A stretch of DNA of 64,000 nt from Juglans regia (GCF_001411555.2 NC_049901.1:41820964-41884963), one strand, 5' to 3'. Shown: positions 1-11,017, counted from the stretch's first letter. Translations and numbers: made by a program. The notes: generated by a model not told the origin, from the sequence alone.

Positions 1-3000
1 ATGAATTTGGACTCTTGAATAAAAGATCAACATGATATGAACAGAAAAGAGCAGGCGAACATCCTTGCCAAATTTGAAGGATTGAAGCCACTCACCTCCA
101 AGGCTCTAAATCTAACAGCTTGAGTAATATATTAGTTTTATGATTAGACATTTTTTACAGACTTTCAAATGCTGCAACCGGTTGTCTGTAGCTGCAAAAT
201 AACTAGCACCAGTAATGAAAAGAATCTAGCACAAGTAAGCCTTCTCACTTTTCTAGTACATTCAATACTCAATAAATGCCACTAGTTATAGTATTAACAA
301 AAAGATGTACCAACCTATAACTATAGAACACATGGAGTTGTTTGCAACTAAACAACTTTCAGGAAGATGAGAAAAAAAAAAACAACTTTCAGGAAAGGCA
401 AGCAATAATAATATAATTTTTTAAGTTGAAACTTACCATTTTACCCCATTCATAGGCACGATCTAGCAGGTATGAGTATTCCAGATCTTCATAACATTTC
501 TGTAAAGAAGAGATGGGCTCGTTAAAATAAACTGGAAGGCAGACTTTGGCAAGATCCTTCCCAATATTATCTTTGATCATTGACCAAAGACTAACACCCT
601 TTTCTTTTTCAACTGGTTCAGGCAATTTCTTACGGCGCCTAACATGAGGATACTTATGTCCAACAGATCTACTTAAACAATCAATGCCATCTAGATCCTC
701 TTCTTCATCAGAACCAAGTGGCGATTTCTGAAAATCAGATCCATTACTTCTGATAGAACTGGACGAAAGAAAATCTCTAGTATCAAAAAATGCATTGTCT
801 TCATCATCAGTTTCTTCGTCTCCCTCATGTCTGTCAATGTCATCATAAGAATCACTTGCACTTCCCTCTGAAATACATTTCACAAAAACATGATGGGAGT
901 TGTTAAAGTTTGAACACAATGTACTTATATAGGATGAGTAAATATAGCATACAAAACAAAAGAAGCAATGCACGAGTCTATTATGGTTTCTCTTCTACAA
1001 CTTTAAAAAATAAAGACAACTGGGTTCGCCAGTTTATAACAGCAACTCATCAAAACATAACTCAGTTAAAACGGGTAACAAAACGATATAGAAAGAACCC
1101 TCAAAATGTAACTGCAAAAATACAAGCGATTAAATGTATACAGTGACAAGACAAGCTGAACAGATGCCACAAACATATGAGAGGCATACTCAGAAAGCAA
1201 GCTCACTTGTAGACCCCAAATTTATGTTGAAGGATGAAAACTAAGTGAACAGAGCATACGGCGAGAACTAAATCCTCTAAAAGCCAAGTTAATCCACAAG
1301 ACAATATATTGAAAAGGGAATCCAAACTCACTTTTTCTAAAGAATCATTTTTGTATAATTTTACTCCAATTCCTCAGGAATGAGTACATGCTAACGGCTT
1401 CAGATTTCCTACCTGACCTCCAAGGACTAGAGTGGAAGAGAGATAAACAAACAAAGAGAGCCCCATAGTATTTACTCAGGTAGGAACTCTGGGGGATCAA
1501 AATCCCATTCTAACTATGTAAAAGGTTTTAAAAAGCCCTAGAAAATAAAGTTGATGTCATACCGCTGTACTTGTCTTGCCTTGATCTAAAGGAATTTCCT
1601 GGCTCCGATGCTTGCCTTTGACTCTCATCAACAAGCGTGTTCTCCAAGTCAACCTTTTCTGTCTAGATGAAGCAACAGATAAAAGTATTTAACAGCAAAA
1701 AAATTAAAAATAAAAGACACTCATAGAATCAACTCATAAGTACTATAGATGAGAGAATGCTGATTCAAGAAAAGGATTTCAGGTATATAACATGACAAAT
1801 TTATATAACAAAACATCGAAGACATGTTAAAAGAATGAACAGAAAAAAGTAGAAATAAAAGAAAGGATAAAAATCAACGTCCAAAGGAGAGAGAGAAAAG
1901 TTCACCATGTCAAGCATTTCGACGATGTTATCTTTAAAACGGTGGAATATTTAAAAAAAATACAATTTTAAGGCAGTTGGCAAAATCAATATAAAGACGA
2001 CTTATTTGATTTCTTTGAGAAATATGAGAGAAAAAGGTATTAAAAAACTGGTCGAAGTAGACATTTAATTACTGAATACACTTTCTTCTGTTTTTTTTAA
2101 GAAACATAAATTATCCATTCTGCATTCGGAAAAACCCAGAATTATCCATTCTGCATTCTAAAATCACTATAAATTCAAAAATGTAGCAAGGGTTGACGAA
2201 ACATGTAATCTGGGCAAAAAGGGAAGACATCAAGGAAATCCAGAATTTTCATGCCTATTTACATGTATTCAATAACTTTCATGTCCAGATTATGTTAGTA
2301 CATACTCTTGTACAACAAAGAAATAAAGTAGCTTATATATAATGCTGATAAAAGTAAAACTGCGTATTATCACCTTCTGGAACAATCCACCTGTTTGGTT
2401 CGAAATTTCACGCTAAATGATAAATAATGGAGTTAATTTTGAACAAGATGCACCGAAAAATGGAAAATAATAGTTAAAAGGAAGTAATTAAGTGAGATTG
2501 AAGAGAACTGATTTGGGATGAGTCAAGAGCACAATCTCAGATTGAGATGTCAAACCGAGTCAGAAACTGAAAATGAGAATAACCGTCAAGTGTAGATAAT
2601 GCTACCTCCAAGTGACGCAATGTGTCAATGAGCAACAACTGCTTCTGCTTGAGGACCACAAGGTGCTTATGCAACTCTGAGAGCTCACTCCTCATAATGG
2701 TCTCGCTATCCTGGATGGCGACCTCGCTCACCCCCTCCTCCAACAATCGCTGTCTCAACGTCTCCGTCGAAAACACCACATCTGCAGCGGGCGCCATCAG
2801 CTCAGCATTCGACACACGCGGAAACATGTCCTTCACCGCCTTCAACGCTTCCACCCACGATGCCCTGTCCTCCCCGCTCTCTGCCCTCAGATGCAGCCTA
2901 TTCTTCGTCCCCGTGTACACCGAGAACCTCCTCTCGTCCGACTTACTCTCCCGAATAGAACACACCTATGAACAACACACACATACATCATCATACATCA

Positions 3001-3649
3001 TATATCACATCACATTGCAACAAATTTCCCGTGGATATTGTTTCCGAAAACCGCTGTTTAATTAACGAAAACTGCTTCTAATCAGACCGACCTTGAGGTG
3101 GATTTCACCGACGGGTTTACGGACGCGGGATTGAGAGCGGGTTCGGCGGGAGAGTCGACGGATGGAGTCTTCGCCGATAACCATCGATCCTCTTTCGGTT
3201 TCGTGATTGATCGTAATCTTATCGGGGCCGTGGATTTTGAAATAGGAAAGAACACCGTCCTGGAGAACGAACCACCGGGGACGCCATCCCCGGCCGTAGT
3301 TGACCCACTTGTACAGAATGCCGGAGATCCCATTCCCGACAATGTCGTTGATCACGACCTCCCGGTGATCCCGAATGGACAGCTGCCTAGAGAACCACTC
3401 CGACACTGAGGATTTGGATCGCGGGATCAGACGGTTGTCTTGGTCGTCGTCGCCGTTATTGGTGGGGATGCGTAAGCTATGGGAGGACCCAGGGTTGCGG
3501 CTCGGGGTGGATAGCGATCGAACCGACATCGTCCGGCGTTGCATGTTCAGGAGCTCCGATAAGGACGAGGAGAACGAATGAGTAGAGGCGGCGGCCGCGG
3601 CCTGGGTAGTGCGATCCGGTACGGGCGCGACGCAGCAGAACTGATACAT
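1..3649 (-). CDS. Oxysterol-binding protein-related protein (ORP), plant ORP1/ORP2 type, 5' part only
   Basis: Lipid-transfer protein of the OSBP/ORP family, expected to move sterols or phosphoinositides between membranes. Exons on the minus strand, joined in frame at GT-AG sites: 3649-3092 (residues 1-186), 2965-2606 (187-306), 1662-1563, 867-437. A PH domain starts near residue 108 ([20 protein letters not shown]) and runs into exon 2, ending around the [12 protein letters not shown] helix. A coiled-coil-like stretch follows ([20 protein letters not shown]). Exon 4 carries an acidic Ser/Asp-rich linker and then the start of the lipid-binding domain ([20 protein letters not shown], then [16 protein letters not shown]). 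The exon 4 donor at 436 is intact. No further exon is visible in 1-436, so the rest of the lipid-binding domain, including the family OSBP signature, lies left of the window. The start is the first ATG of the exon 1 reading frame and gives the usual Ser-rich N-terminus. Family assignment is firm; orthology to one Arabidopsis ORP is not settled. Confidence 0.93.
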
Positions 3650-4003
3650 ATTCTGGATCCGACGATCAGAGAATGATCATAATGAGTTGTTAACGGTGGT
3701 GGCTCGCCGCGAAAATCGGGCGGTAATTTGTGATTATTTGTTTTCGAATTTTCTCTTTAAAGTGAGAAGCATGGTTAAATTTCAAAAGTAAAAATTAAAT
3801 GGGTTTTTGTTTTGTTATATATATAAATATTTAATTAATTAAGAAATTATCAGGAGATGGCGATTCCGAAAACTCCGCCGGAGAACGAAACGTAAATTGG
3901 GACGCGGTTTGGATTTGACTGGTTTGCGACGACGAGTTGGCGACGTAAGCAAAATTCCTCCGCATGCGTGCGTGAATGCCAAGCGGTCGGGTCTATCTAA
4001 AAG
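3650..4003. other. Upstream region of the ORP gene
   Basis: About 350 bases between the ORP start codon (transcribed leftward) and the Mutator-like element. It should hold the ORP 5' UTR and core promoter. An AT-rich stretch at 3815-3850 could supply TATA-like sequence, but I cannot fix a TATA box or start site. No coding sequence recognised. Confidence 0.4.
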
Positions 4004-4874
4004 CAGTTCTTCTGGGTGCAAGCGATGCCGCGTACCAATTGCGTACCAACGGCCTACGTGGAGAACTTTGTCAAAGAATAAAAAAAAAATATAAAATGAA
4101 AGAAAACGCAGAGAATAGAAAGAACGGAGGAAAAAAAAAGGCAGCCAGCGTTCAAATCCCCCAAATCTAGTGATCCCAACGCATTATCTCCCCCAAATTT
4201 CTTCCTCAACACAGGCATCTCTCCCAAATCTCCTCTGCGCGCAACGACGACAAGATGGCGAGGCTCCTCTGCGCACGAGGATGACGGGATGGCGAGGGTC
4301 TCCTCTGCACGCGACCGCGACGGTCTCCTTTGCGCGCGAGGACGACGGGATGGCGACGGTCTCCTCTGTGCGCGACCTCGACGGGATGGCGAGGGTCTCC
4401 TCTGCGCGCGACCGCGACGGTCTCCTCTGTGCGCGACAGCGACGGGATGGCGAGGGTCTCCTCTGCGCGCGAGGACGACGGGATGGCGAAGGTCTCCTCT
4501 GCGCGCGACCGCGATGGTCTCCTCTGCGCGCGAGGACGACGGGATGGCGAGGGTCTCCTCTGCGCGCGACCGCAACGGTCTCCTCTGTGCGCGACAGCGA
4601 CGGGATGGCGAGGGTCTCCTCTGCGTGCAACCACGAAGGAGAAAAAACCAGAGAAGAGAGAGGGCGCGAAGAGGAAGAGGAAGAGAGAAGGCACGAAGAC
4701 TGTGCCCTTCGTTCAAAACTATGCGTTTTGTCAAAATATTTTACTTATCTTCAGATCCCTCTCAAACTTTAGCTCCTTCACGTAAAATCAAAAACGGTTC
4801 GTTTCATTAAATTGATCCATGTCAGCACATGGGTGCACTTCGGTACGCAATTTCGCTTGACTTTAGAATTTTCC
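4004..4874. mobile_element. Mutator-like non-autonomous element (MULE) enclosing a minisatellite
   Basis: An identical 9-bp word, ATCTAAAAG, flanks the interval at 3995-4003 and 4875-4883, the target-duplication length of Mutator-like elements. Exactly 15 bases inside each copy the two ends carry matching inverted blocks: CAAGCGA, four bases, GCGTACC on the left (from 4019), and the same arrangement on the complementary strand on the right (ending 4859). The outermost bases of the inverted repeats are poorly conserved. There is no transposase, so the element would be non-autonomous. The ungapped symmetry of repeat and duplication is the main support. A chance 9-mer match in AT-rich DNA is the alternative. 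Confidence 0.55.
4229..4639. repeat. GC-rich minisatellite, 13 units of about 36 and 25 bp
   Basis: Tandem array in which every unit begins like TCTCCTCTGCGCGCGA. Unit lengths in order are 35, 35, 25, 36, 36, 25, 36, 36, 25, 36, 25, 36 and 25 bp, together 411 bp. The 36-bp units end in GGGATGGCGAGGG; the 25-bp units lack that 11-base module and end in CGACGG. Because 36 is a multiple of 3 and 25 is not, each 25-bp unit shifts the reading frame. This, with the absence of stops in the unit, explains why long Arg/Ser-rich open frames appear on both strands. I regard those frames as repeat artefacts. GC content is far above the surroundings. Confidence 0.9.
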
Positions 4875-4883
4875 ATCTAAAAG

Positions 4884-5842
4884 ACTTGAAAACTGAATGC
4901 GAAGAGCAATGTCACTGATATCTTTATTTCATCCCCTTTTTTCTCTACGAGATAATTATACCAATTATGAAAAGTGTTGAAATTCTTTATATCACACAAT
5001 ATTTATATATATGATATAATTTATATTCTCTTATCAATTATAAATTAAGTGACATAATTCACTAAAAAGTTATTTTATTATCAAATGGATGAATCACATT
5101 ATTTATTTTATTTAAATTATAAAATTTAATTTATAAAATTAAAATTTATCTTTCAAATTAAATAATTTTTTAGATATATTTTAAACACCCATTTGAAAAT
5201 AAATTTTTCTTCCTCAAAATACAACGAGGGTGCATAGATTGGGCTTTCAATCTTATTAGCAAACCAAAAGATATAAAGTCTTTGGATCGCACGTGGACTA
5301 CTCAATCTCGATTAGATAGGTTTAAGCTGTTTTGAGGCATTTTCTGGGCCTCTTTCTTTGTTGATCATGGGCCCATTTAATCTTGTGCTCGAAATGCCTT
5401 TTCAATCCAGCCCAAGATTTTTTCTTATCTTGATAGAGAGAGAAATATTTTAAGTTTTAATCACAAATAAATTTATTAAAATAAATTTATAAATTGACGT
5501 GACTTGATTTAGTATATTAGATTATAAAATTACTTTTATTATAAAATAGATTTAACGTATAAAACTATATCAATTGGAGGTTTGCTTTTGATCTCTTTGT
5601 AACTGTATCACTTCTATAATCAAGTTACCACCATGAAAAAATTGAAAAACAAAATCATCCAACTCATAAATATAAATTAAAAACATAATACACATATAGA
5701 AACACACAAATAATGTCAACATCATGTCTCCATCATTGCCAAAAAATCACAAGAAAAAACAGGAGAACCCTTTTAATACCCTTATTATTCGGATATCCTC
5801 ATAGTCATAGTACTCTTAATTAGGTTTAATTAAATAATTTGA
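4884..5842. other. Intergenic AT-rich DNA between the MULE and flavonol synthase
   Basis: No coding sequence recognised. The segment nearest 5842 should contain the 3' UTR of the flavonol synthase gene. The stretch 5430-5600 (TTTATAAATTGACGTGACTT and following) resembles the repetitive segments near 12190-12320 and 56040-56160, so it is probably a degraded short transposon. Confidence 0.4.
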
Positions 5843-7969
5843 TTACTGGGGAAGCTTGTTGAGTTTACAATAAGCATAGTCCTTGAATTTCTTGACCTTA
5901 TACTTGGGAGGGTTTGCTTCATTAACAAGTTGAGGAAGAGGTCCGACTACGCATTCCGTAGGTGGCTCCAAGAATACAGGCCAAGACATCCTCGCCTTTT
6001 CTTTATCCACTGTGGTACGGTGCAGCACGCCCTTGTATATACCGTTGCTGAGAATCTGCGTGCCAAGTTATTAAGTACCGTGATAAGTATCTGTGATCTC
6101 AACCGTTAATTAATCAACTATATAAATATATATATTTATATATACCAACCAAAATAAGTTAACCATTTTTAAGCTCAATAGTTAGTCTCAGTTTAATTGT
6201 TTGAGATCTAATCATGATCAACTTGCCGTATATATATTTATGTATTTGTAGCAATAATTTTTTTCCTAATATTCATGTCTTCTTAATGGTTATATAATTT
6301 TCAAAGAGAAAGTGAGTAAATATGGAATTTGCATGAAAAAATTAATTTTTTAATAGTAGATTTAACTATTTTTTGAAGGAAAATACTATTTCCAGAGAAG
6401 ATTTCGGAAGAAATCTTGTACCAAATTTCATTTTTTTTTTATTTAATGATTAAAGATTTTTAAAATGTCTTAAGTGTTTAAAAAATTATTGAAAAAAGCA
6501 AAAAAAAAAAAAAAATTGCCTTTCGCGTTGTGAGGACTCTTTGTAAGAATCTTTTGTGGGTATAGCATTGTCCTTTTTAAAAAAAAGTGTGCAACGTTTA
6601 CACAACTCATTAATATATTTAACATTATTCGTTGCGATGCGTATTTGTGTACTACATGATTACAGACGACCTGATCGCCCAATTTACAATCGAGTACTAC
6701 ATGATGTATTGATAAATTCTTAGTTGCCAAACAAGAGACGTCTGAAAAGAAAAAGTGAAAGAAAATTATAACCTCAATCTGGTCACCAATGTGGATAATC
6801 AGGGCATTGGGAATATACTTGGCATCGATCCAGTGTTCATCCTTGAGAACTTGGAGTCCAGGGACATGGTTAGGGACGAGAATGGTCATGGCGGACAAAT
6901 CAGTATGAGCAACCACTCCCAGTGTGAGATCAGGTCGAGGACATGGTGGGTAATAATTTATTTTCAGAAGGTATTCTATCTCCTCCCCACCCGCTGCTTC
7001 TTTCAGTACATGCCTTTCAAGCCCTAATCCTAATGACAGGCTCTCAAACAGCTTAGCCGCCACCTCACGCATATATTTTGCATACACTTCGTTCGCCTCT
7101 CTGCACCACGTACAAAATTAGCCACAAAATAAAAAATTACTTATTTATTTTTAGTTATTTACGACGAAAATATTTATTTAAGACGAGAATGGTATACGTG
7201 TATATGTACAGTACAAATACAGAGCCATGATTGGGTTATATGCATGCACCCAATATCATTAATGCGATGATTATCAAATAAGTAAAAAAAAATATCAAAT
7301 AATTTTTTAATCTAACTATGAAATATGAAAAAATAAAACTTCTAAACATAAACCTCATATTCTTGCAAACCATTTAAAAAGATATGATTTTATCATTTTA
7401 TCTTCATATATGAAATATAAAATATAAGGATATCACTACTCTTATTAAAAAGATCATAATAAATACTGATAAATAGCATTTCTCGAGAACAATATATACC
7501 TGTAAGAAGGAGGGTTCTTGGGCCAGAACTCGTAGTTGATGCATGTCTGAGGCCAAATCTTATGGAAAAGATGATCCACCCAAGATTTCTTGCCGTCGAG
7601 ATCTTTCTGCAGTTTGGTTCCGTAGCCCTCAATGCTCTGAGAGGATGAGGGCCGAGCGTACACTTCTTTTTCTTCCTGAGGGAGTTGGAAGAACTCTCTT
7701 CCAACAGCCTGTAATTTGCTTATAATATCAGTAGGAATGCCATGGTTCACAACTTGGAATATCCCCCACTCCTTGCTGGCATTCGCAATGGAGCGGACCA
7801 GGTTTTCTTGATCCGGGTCGCCGAGATCGATGGTCGGGATTTCCGGGACGGGTCCCCGGAACGTGGTGATAGCAGGCTGTTCTTGCTGAGGCCTAACGAA
7901 TTCTGCAGGGATGGTACCAGTGGCAAGAGACAAGGAATTTGCAACAGCTTGCACTCTCTGTACCTCCAT
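5843..7969 (-). CDS. FLS: Flavonol synthase (2-oxoglutarate/Fe(II) dioxygenase)
   Basis: Converts dihydroflavonols such as dihydroquercetin into flavonols, using Fe(II), ascorbate, 2-oxoglutarate and O2; cytosolic. Three exons: 7969-7500, 7100-6773, 6055-5843, with GT-AG junctions and phases that fit. The product is 336 aa, the usual FLS length. The N-terminus [20 protein letters not shown] and the blocks [32 protein letters not shown] and [13 protein letters not shown] are FLS hallmarks. The double-stranded beta-helix core is complete: iron ligands H222 and D224 (AHTDLS) and H278 ([15 protein letters not shown]), and 2-oxoglutarate-binding R288 and S290. The numbering is offset by one from Arabidopsis FLS1. 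Leucoanthocyanidin dioxygenase is the nearest alternative, but the N-terminal blocks favour FLS. Intron 1 is about 400 bp and intron 2 about 720 bp. No damage seen; the enzyme should be active. Confidence 0.96.
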
Positions 7970-8092
7970 TGCTACCTAATCCCACTTTAATTTTCTCTTT
8001 TTTGAGTTATAAATTCCCACCAGCTCGTAGCAAATTAAATAACTGAGTTGGGTTTATTACATACCTAGCTACGTGTGTGTGTGTGTGTATGT

Positions 8093-8235
8093 ATTATATA
8101 ATTAGTGGGGAGTCATGAAACTGTGATTTTGCCGCAAGAGGGGGGGGGAGAGAGAGAGAGAGAAGAGGAAGCAAACGTGTGGAGGCACCATGTTCACTCG
8201 ATAGAGGAACCAACCACGTAAAGGACGTGAGGTTA
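8093..8235 (-). promoter_or_regulatory. Probable flavonol synthase promoter: TATA box plus MYB-element/ACGT unit
   Basis: Upstream of the leftward-transcribed flavonol synthase, an ATTATATAAT core lies at about 8093-8102, roughly 125 bp before the ATG. About 110 bp further out, 8209-8219 reads ACCAACCACGT: a MYB recognition element (ACCAACC) abutting an ACGT core. A second ACGT follows at 8223-8230 (GGACGTGA). Paired MYB and ACGT elements form the light-regulatory unit of flavonoid genes such as chalcone synthase, and flavonol-specific R2R3-MYBs (MYB11/12/111 group) act through the MYB site. The motifs are seen; the regulation is inferred. A GT repeat (8071-8088) and an AG tract (8147-8166) lie nearby. 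Confidence 0.5.
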
Positions 8236-8907
8236 TGTATGTTATGGTTCGGTTGTCCTTTCTAGAAGAATTATTTTTTCTTTTACTTTGAAAATATTTA
8301 AAAAGAAATGTTATTTTTCATCTTCAACTTATCACTTCAATCGTGTTAGTTGTGTCATATTTTAAAAGATACTGTTTTCGGCCTTCAAGTTGGATCGGAA
8401 TAAGTTTCTATCTCCAAATTATTAGGACACATATTATATGCTGCATGTATATGATTTATTCTACTCAACAATCCAACATCACATATCGGTTGAGGAAAAA
8501 AATTAAAAAGATAAAAAAATAAAAATAATTATGTAATATAAGGTTGCTGAATATAATTTTTCTATATATAATACATATTGCTAATTTTTAAAATTAGATT
8601 TTAAAAAATATATTTATCACATGCTCAATGGACATTCATATGACATTTTTATAATAGGTTGGATGACAGCCCAATTTTAAAGAAAATTTTATCATTCATT
8701 TAAATAGCTGATATATAAAAAATATAATATATTAAATCAACAAATATTACAAAAAGAATTAAAATCAAGACAAAAGTCATGCAGTACTATTGCTTGAAAA
8801 GAACGTCTTATATGTAGTTTACCTACCATTGAGTTTCTTCTATTTTCCTTCCATTTAATTAAGTACTGGTGCATGAAGGAGAAAAAAATAGCAGGCCTAG
8901 ATATACC
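8236..8907. other. Non-coding AT-rich DNA upstream of flavonol synthase
   Basis: No gene recognised. Mostly AT-rich sequence without clear inverted or direct repeats that I can delimit. It may include distal promoter of flavonol synthase. Confidence 0.35.
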
Positions 8908-9127
8908 AGCCCAGCTAGGCCTGTTCATAAAAGGCCTAAACCGATCCGTCCGCAAGAACCGCTATTGGCCCACTTGACAAAATTCGGGTTCATCGGATCA
9001 AGGGGAATAACGGATTTGCTACGTTTTATATCGGTCGAAATCGAAGAAACCGCAAGATTCGTTTTGTTTTTTTTTTCTCTTTTCCAAAAATAGCATAAAT
9101 CCTCCCTCCATCCATAACTTCCTTTGC

Positions 9128-9268
9128 TCCATACAAACGACACGCAACCCCTCCGATAATTACTCTCCCCTAGTCCTTCACCTAACCTCCCATAAATCAT
9201 AATTACTCTCTCTCTCTCTCTCCTCCTTTACGCAACCCCTCCCATAATTACTCTCTCTCTCTCTCTCT
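9128..9268 (+). repeat. Direct repeats with CT microsatellites inside the hAT element
   Basis: The word ACGCAACCCCTCC, then C or G, then ATAATTACTCTC occurs at about 9131 and again at about 9231. A related copy (CCTCCCATAAATCATAATTA) lies at about 9187. Two pure CT tracts follow, near 9207-9222 and 9250-9268. These are probably a duplicated piece of the captured gene's pyrimidine-rich 5' leader. Confidence 0.6.
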
Positions 9269-9332
9269 ACCCTCGTTCACAAGCTGTAGACCAGATACTG
9301 AAGGTTACATAAGAAGAGAAAAGAAGAAGAAA

Positions 9333-9535
9333 ATGGCGGTGGCTACGTCGATGAGTTTCAACTTGGCTGGAGCATTCAGAGGCCTCACCTTAGCTTCTCC
9401 GAGCTCTTCTTCTTCAGAGGTGACTTGGGGTCCATACGTATGGTGGATCCCAAGCCATCTTCCGTGAGATTGCCGCTGACCATTCAAAATGTGCACAAGA
9501 AAGGAGTTGGGAGCACCAAGAACGGCCGAGACTCC
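9333..9535 (+). pseudogene. Fragment of the nuclear gene for plastid 50S ribosomal protein L27
   Basis: From the ATG at 9333 the frame reads MAVATSMSFNLAGAFRGLTL, which matches the conserved start of plant plastid L27 precursors (transit peptide). Within the TCT run at about 9405-9417 the frame slips. In the next frame it continues FFRGDLGS, then PLTIQNVHKKGVGSTKNGRD and S, the processing-site and N-terminal region of mature L27. Homology stops after GRDS (9535). The family continues PGQRLGVK, but here NQVVHIFPS follows and a stop comes soon after. The sequence after the break may be 3' UTR joined by an internal deletion. A frameshift and loss of nearly all of the mature protein make this a non-functional fragment. 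It lies inside the hAT element, so it was copied from a functional gene elsewhere in the genome. Confidence 0.85.
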
Positions 9536-9873
9536 AATCAAGTTGTTCATATTTTTCCATCTGAGGATTTACAAATCTATGGGGTTCTTAATTGATTGAA
9601 ACTGCATATAACTGTAATTTTCAATGTTATCAGTAATATTCACATTTACTCGGACTCGCCTTCCTTCCTACTTCAATAAATGGGTCGATGGATGTTTCCT
9701 GGAAAAATAAAAGGCTTTTTTTTTTAATAAGATCAGTCGGGTCATACGGGTTCGACCTGATTCAGATTTGAACGGTTAGATCGGGTCGGTTTGGCGCCTT
9801 ATTTTTCTTGTATTCGGGTCGGGTCGGTCGCAGAACTAGCATTTTGAGCTCGGCTTGCAGCCCTAAGCCCAGC

Positions 9874-11009
9874 CCATCAAAAGGTCATTATTAAGTGGAA
9901 AAATAAAGGAAGGCGATAATATAGAAAGGAGAAGCCATATGTCAAAGAAAAAGACAAAACTAGCAAGAAAAAAAAATAGGAGGAAAACAAGTCAAACACG
10001 TAAAGAAAAAGTAACATAAAGCTGAGTTCCTCGATAAAAGAGAATTGGAAGGAAAAATGGATCATCTTCAACCTCACGACGAGATTTTTAAAAATATTAT
10101 CTTGTATAAGCAAATGGCTCTTCGATCTCCATTGTACAAAGAGAAACGAGAGACCATAAGAGACTGGAAAGTACACATATTATGGTGGATTTGTCCACAA
10201 TCCGAGCAGCTCCACAGCAACCAAGCTCACTGGACCTACAGCTAAGAGGGAGAAAAGGCTCCGGTGATATCTGGGGGCACTCCGATACCAAAGTCAGTAG
10301 CGAATTCTTGGGTGATGAAGAGAGCTAAGTAAACTGAAAAATAGAAAGGGTTCAGAGAGCCTACTTGTGGGAGGGATGGCTGTTATGTATACCTAATTTG
10401 GACCCGACCGCCGAGGGTGATTGTGGGGTGTCAGGTCGTGCTTGGGCCAGACCTACTACCACCCTCATGTCATGACAGTGTGTCAAGTCGCGGCTCAAAC
10501 TGTCGTGAGAGATCGTGGCGTGTCAGGTCGTACTCGGGTCAGACCCTGCTGCCAGCCTCCTATCGTGGCAGGATGTTAGGTCGTGGCCAAGTCGTCCTAC
10601 AGTACCTCTAGTAGCACATCTTTGTGTGCTGAGTTCCCTGACACATATTGAATGCAAAGTGTCTTCGGCAGTTCACTAGGTCCCCAAGCGATCATTGCCT
10701 TATGGTGGGTGTTGATGTCGTGTTTCACAGCATTAAAATAATTTTTTAATAGTAGACCCCATTCATTTTCAAAAGAATTATGCGACACTTACGCAATACA
10801 CACTCCATGATTGTATCAAGAATTACTCGTTAATTAAACCACCTATTTATGACCATCCAAACCATCAATCCTCTAACAGCGGCTTACACTAGCTAGGGAG
10901 TTGATCCTTTGGGTCCGTGTGCTTAGAAAACAAAAAAATTAGGCAGGCATGTATGCATGCATGCAGCTGATTCCGAATAGATGGGATAATATATAATGAC
11001 TGAGTACTA
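9874..11009. other. Intergenic DNA between two hAT elements
   Basis: No intact gene. The part at 10240-10620 is GC-richer and holds a degraded repeat described separately. The rest is AT-rich with no clear coding potential; short open frames here have no recognisable homology. Confidence 0.4.
10255..10620 (-). repeat. Degraded LTR-like segment with an internal two-copy repeat
   Basis: Two diverged copies of roughly 90 bp follow one another: GTGTCAGGTCGTGCTTGGGC at 10427 and GTGTCAGGTCGTACTCGGGT at about 10519, each continuing into CAGACC and a GTGGCAG/ATGACAG-like block. On the minus strand, 10300-10265 reads TTTGGTATCGGAGTGCCCCC, a phrase I associate with the 3' part of plant Gypsy LTRs. 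No LTR ends, primer-binding site or target duplication were found, so this is a remnant at best. Confidence 0.35.
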
Positions 11010-11017
11010 CTTGTGGT

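Larger units (their letters stand above)
8916..9865 (+). mobile_element. Non-autonomous hAT transposon carrying a plastid L27 gene fragment (Pack-hAT)
   Basis: Ends are TAGGCCTGTTCATAA (left) and, on the complementary strand, TAGGGCTGCAAGCCG (right): short inverted repeats of the TAGGSCTG type common in plant hAT elements. They are bounded by a perfect 8-bp target duplication, AGCCCAGC, at 8908-8915 and 9866-9873. Subterminal regions contain repeated CGGGTCGGGTC-like words (9725-9835), also usual for plant hATs. At 950 bp it has no transposase. Its core holds 5' leader-like sequence, a broken copy of the nuclear gene for plastid ribosomal protein L27, and possibly 3' UTR. It therefore looks like a gene-capturing element mobilised by an autonomous hAT elsewhere. 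Confidence 0.85.

Noticed and set aside
910..1146. Small plus-strand frame of 78 codons
   Set aside because: It overlaps intron 3 and exon-adjacent sequence of the ORP gene, with no homology recognised.
4054..4810. Six long overlapping open frames on both strands, Arg/Ser-rich
   Set aside because: All lie in the minisatellite; they result from a stop-free repeat unit and have no domain or codon signal of a gene.
9305..9550. An 81-codon minus-strand frame, and the L27 sequence as a functional gene
   Set aside because: The minus frame is antisense to the L27 fragment; the L27 copy is frameshifted and lacks almost all of the mature protein.
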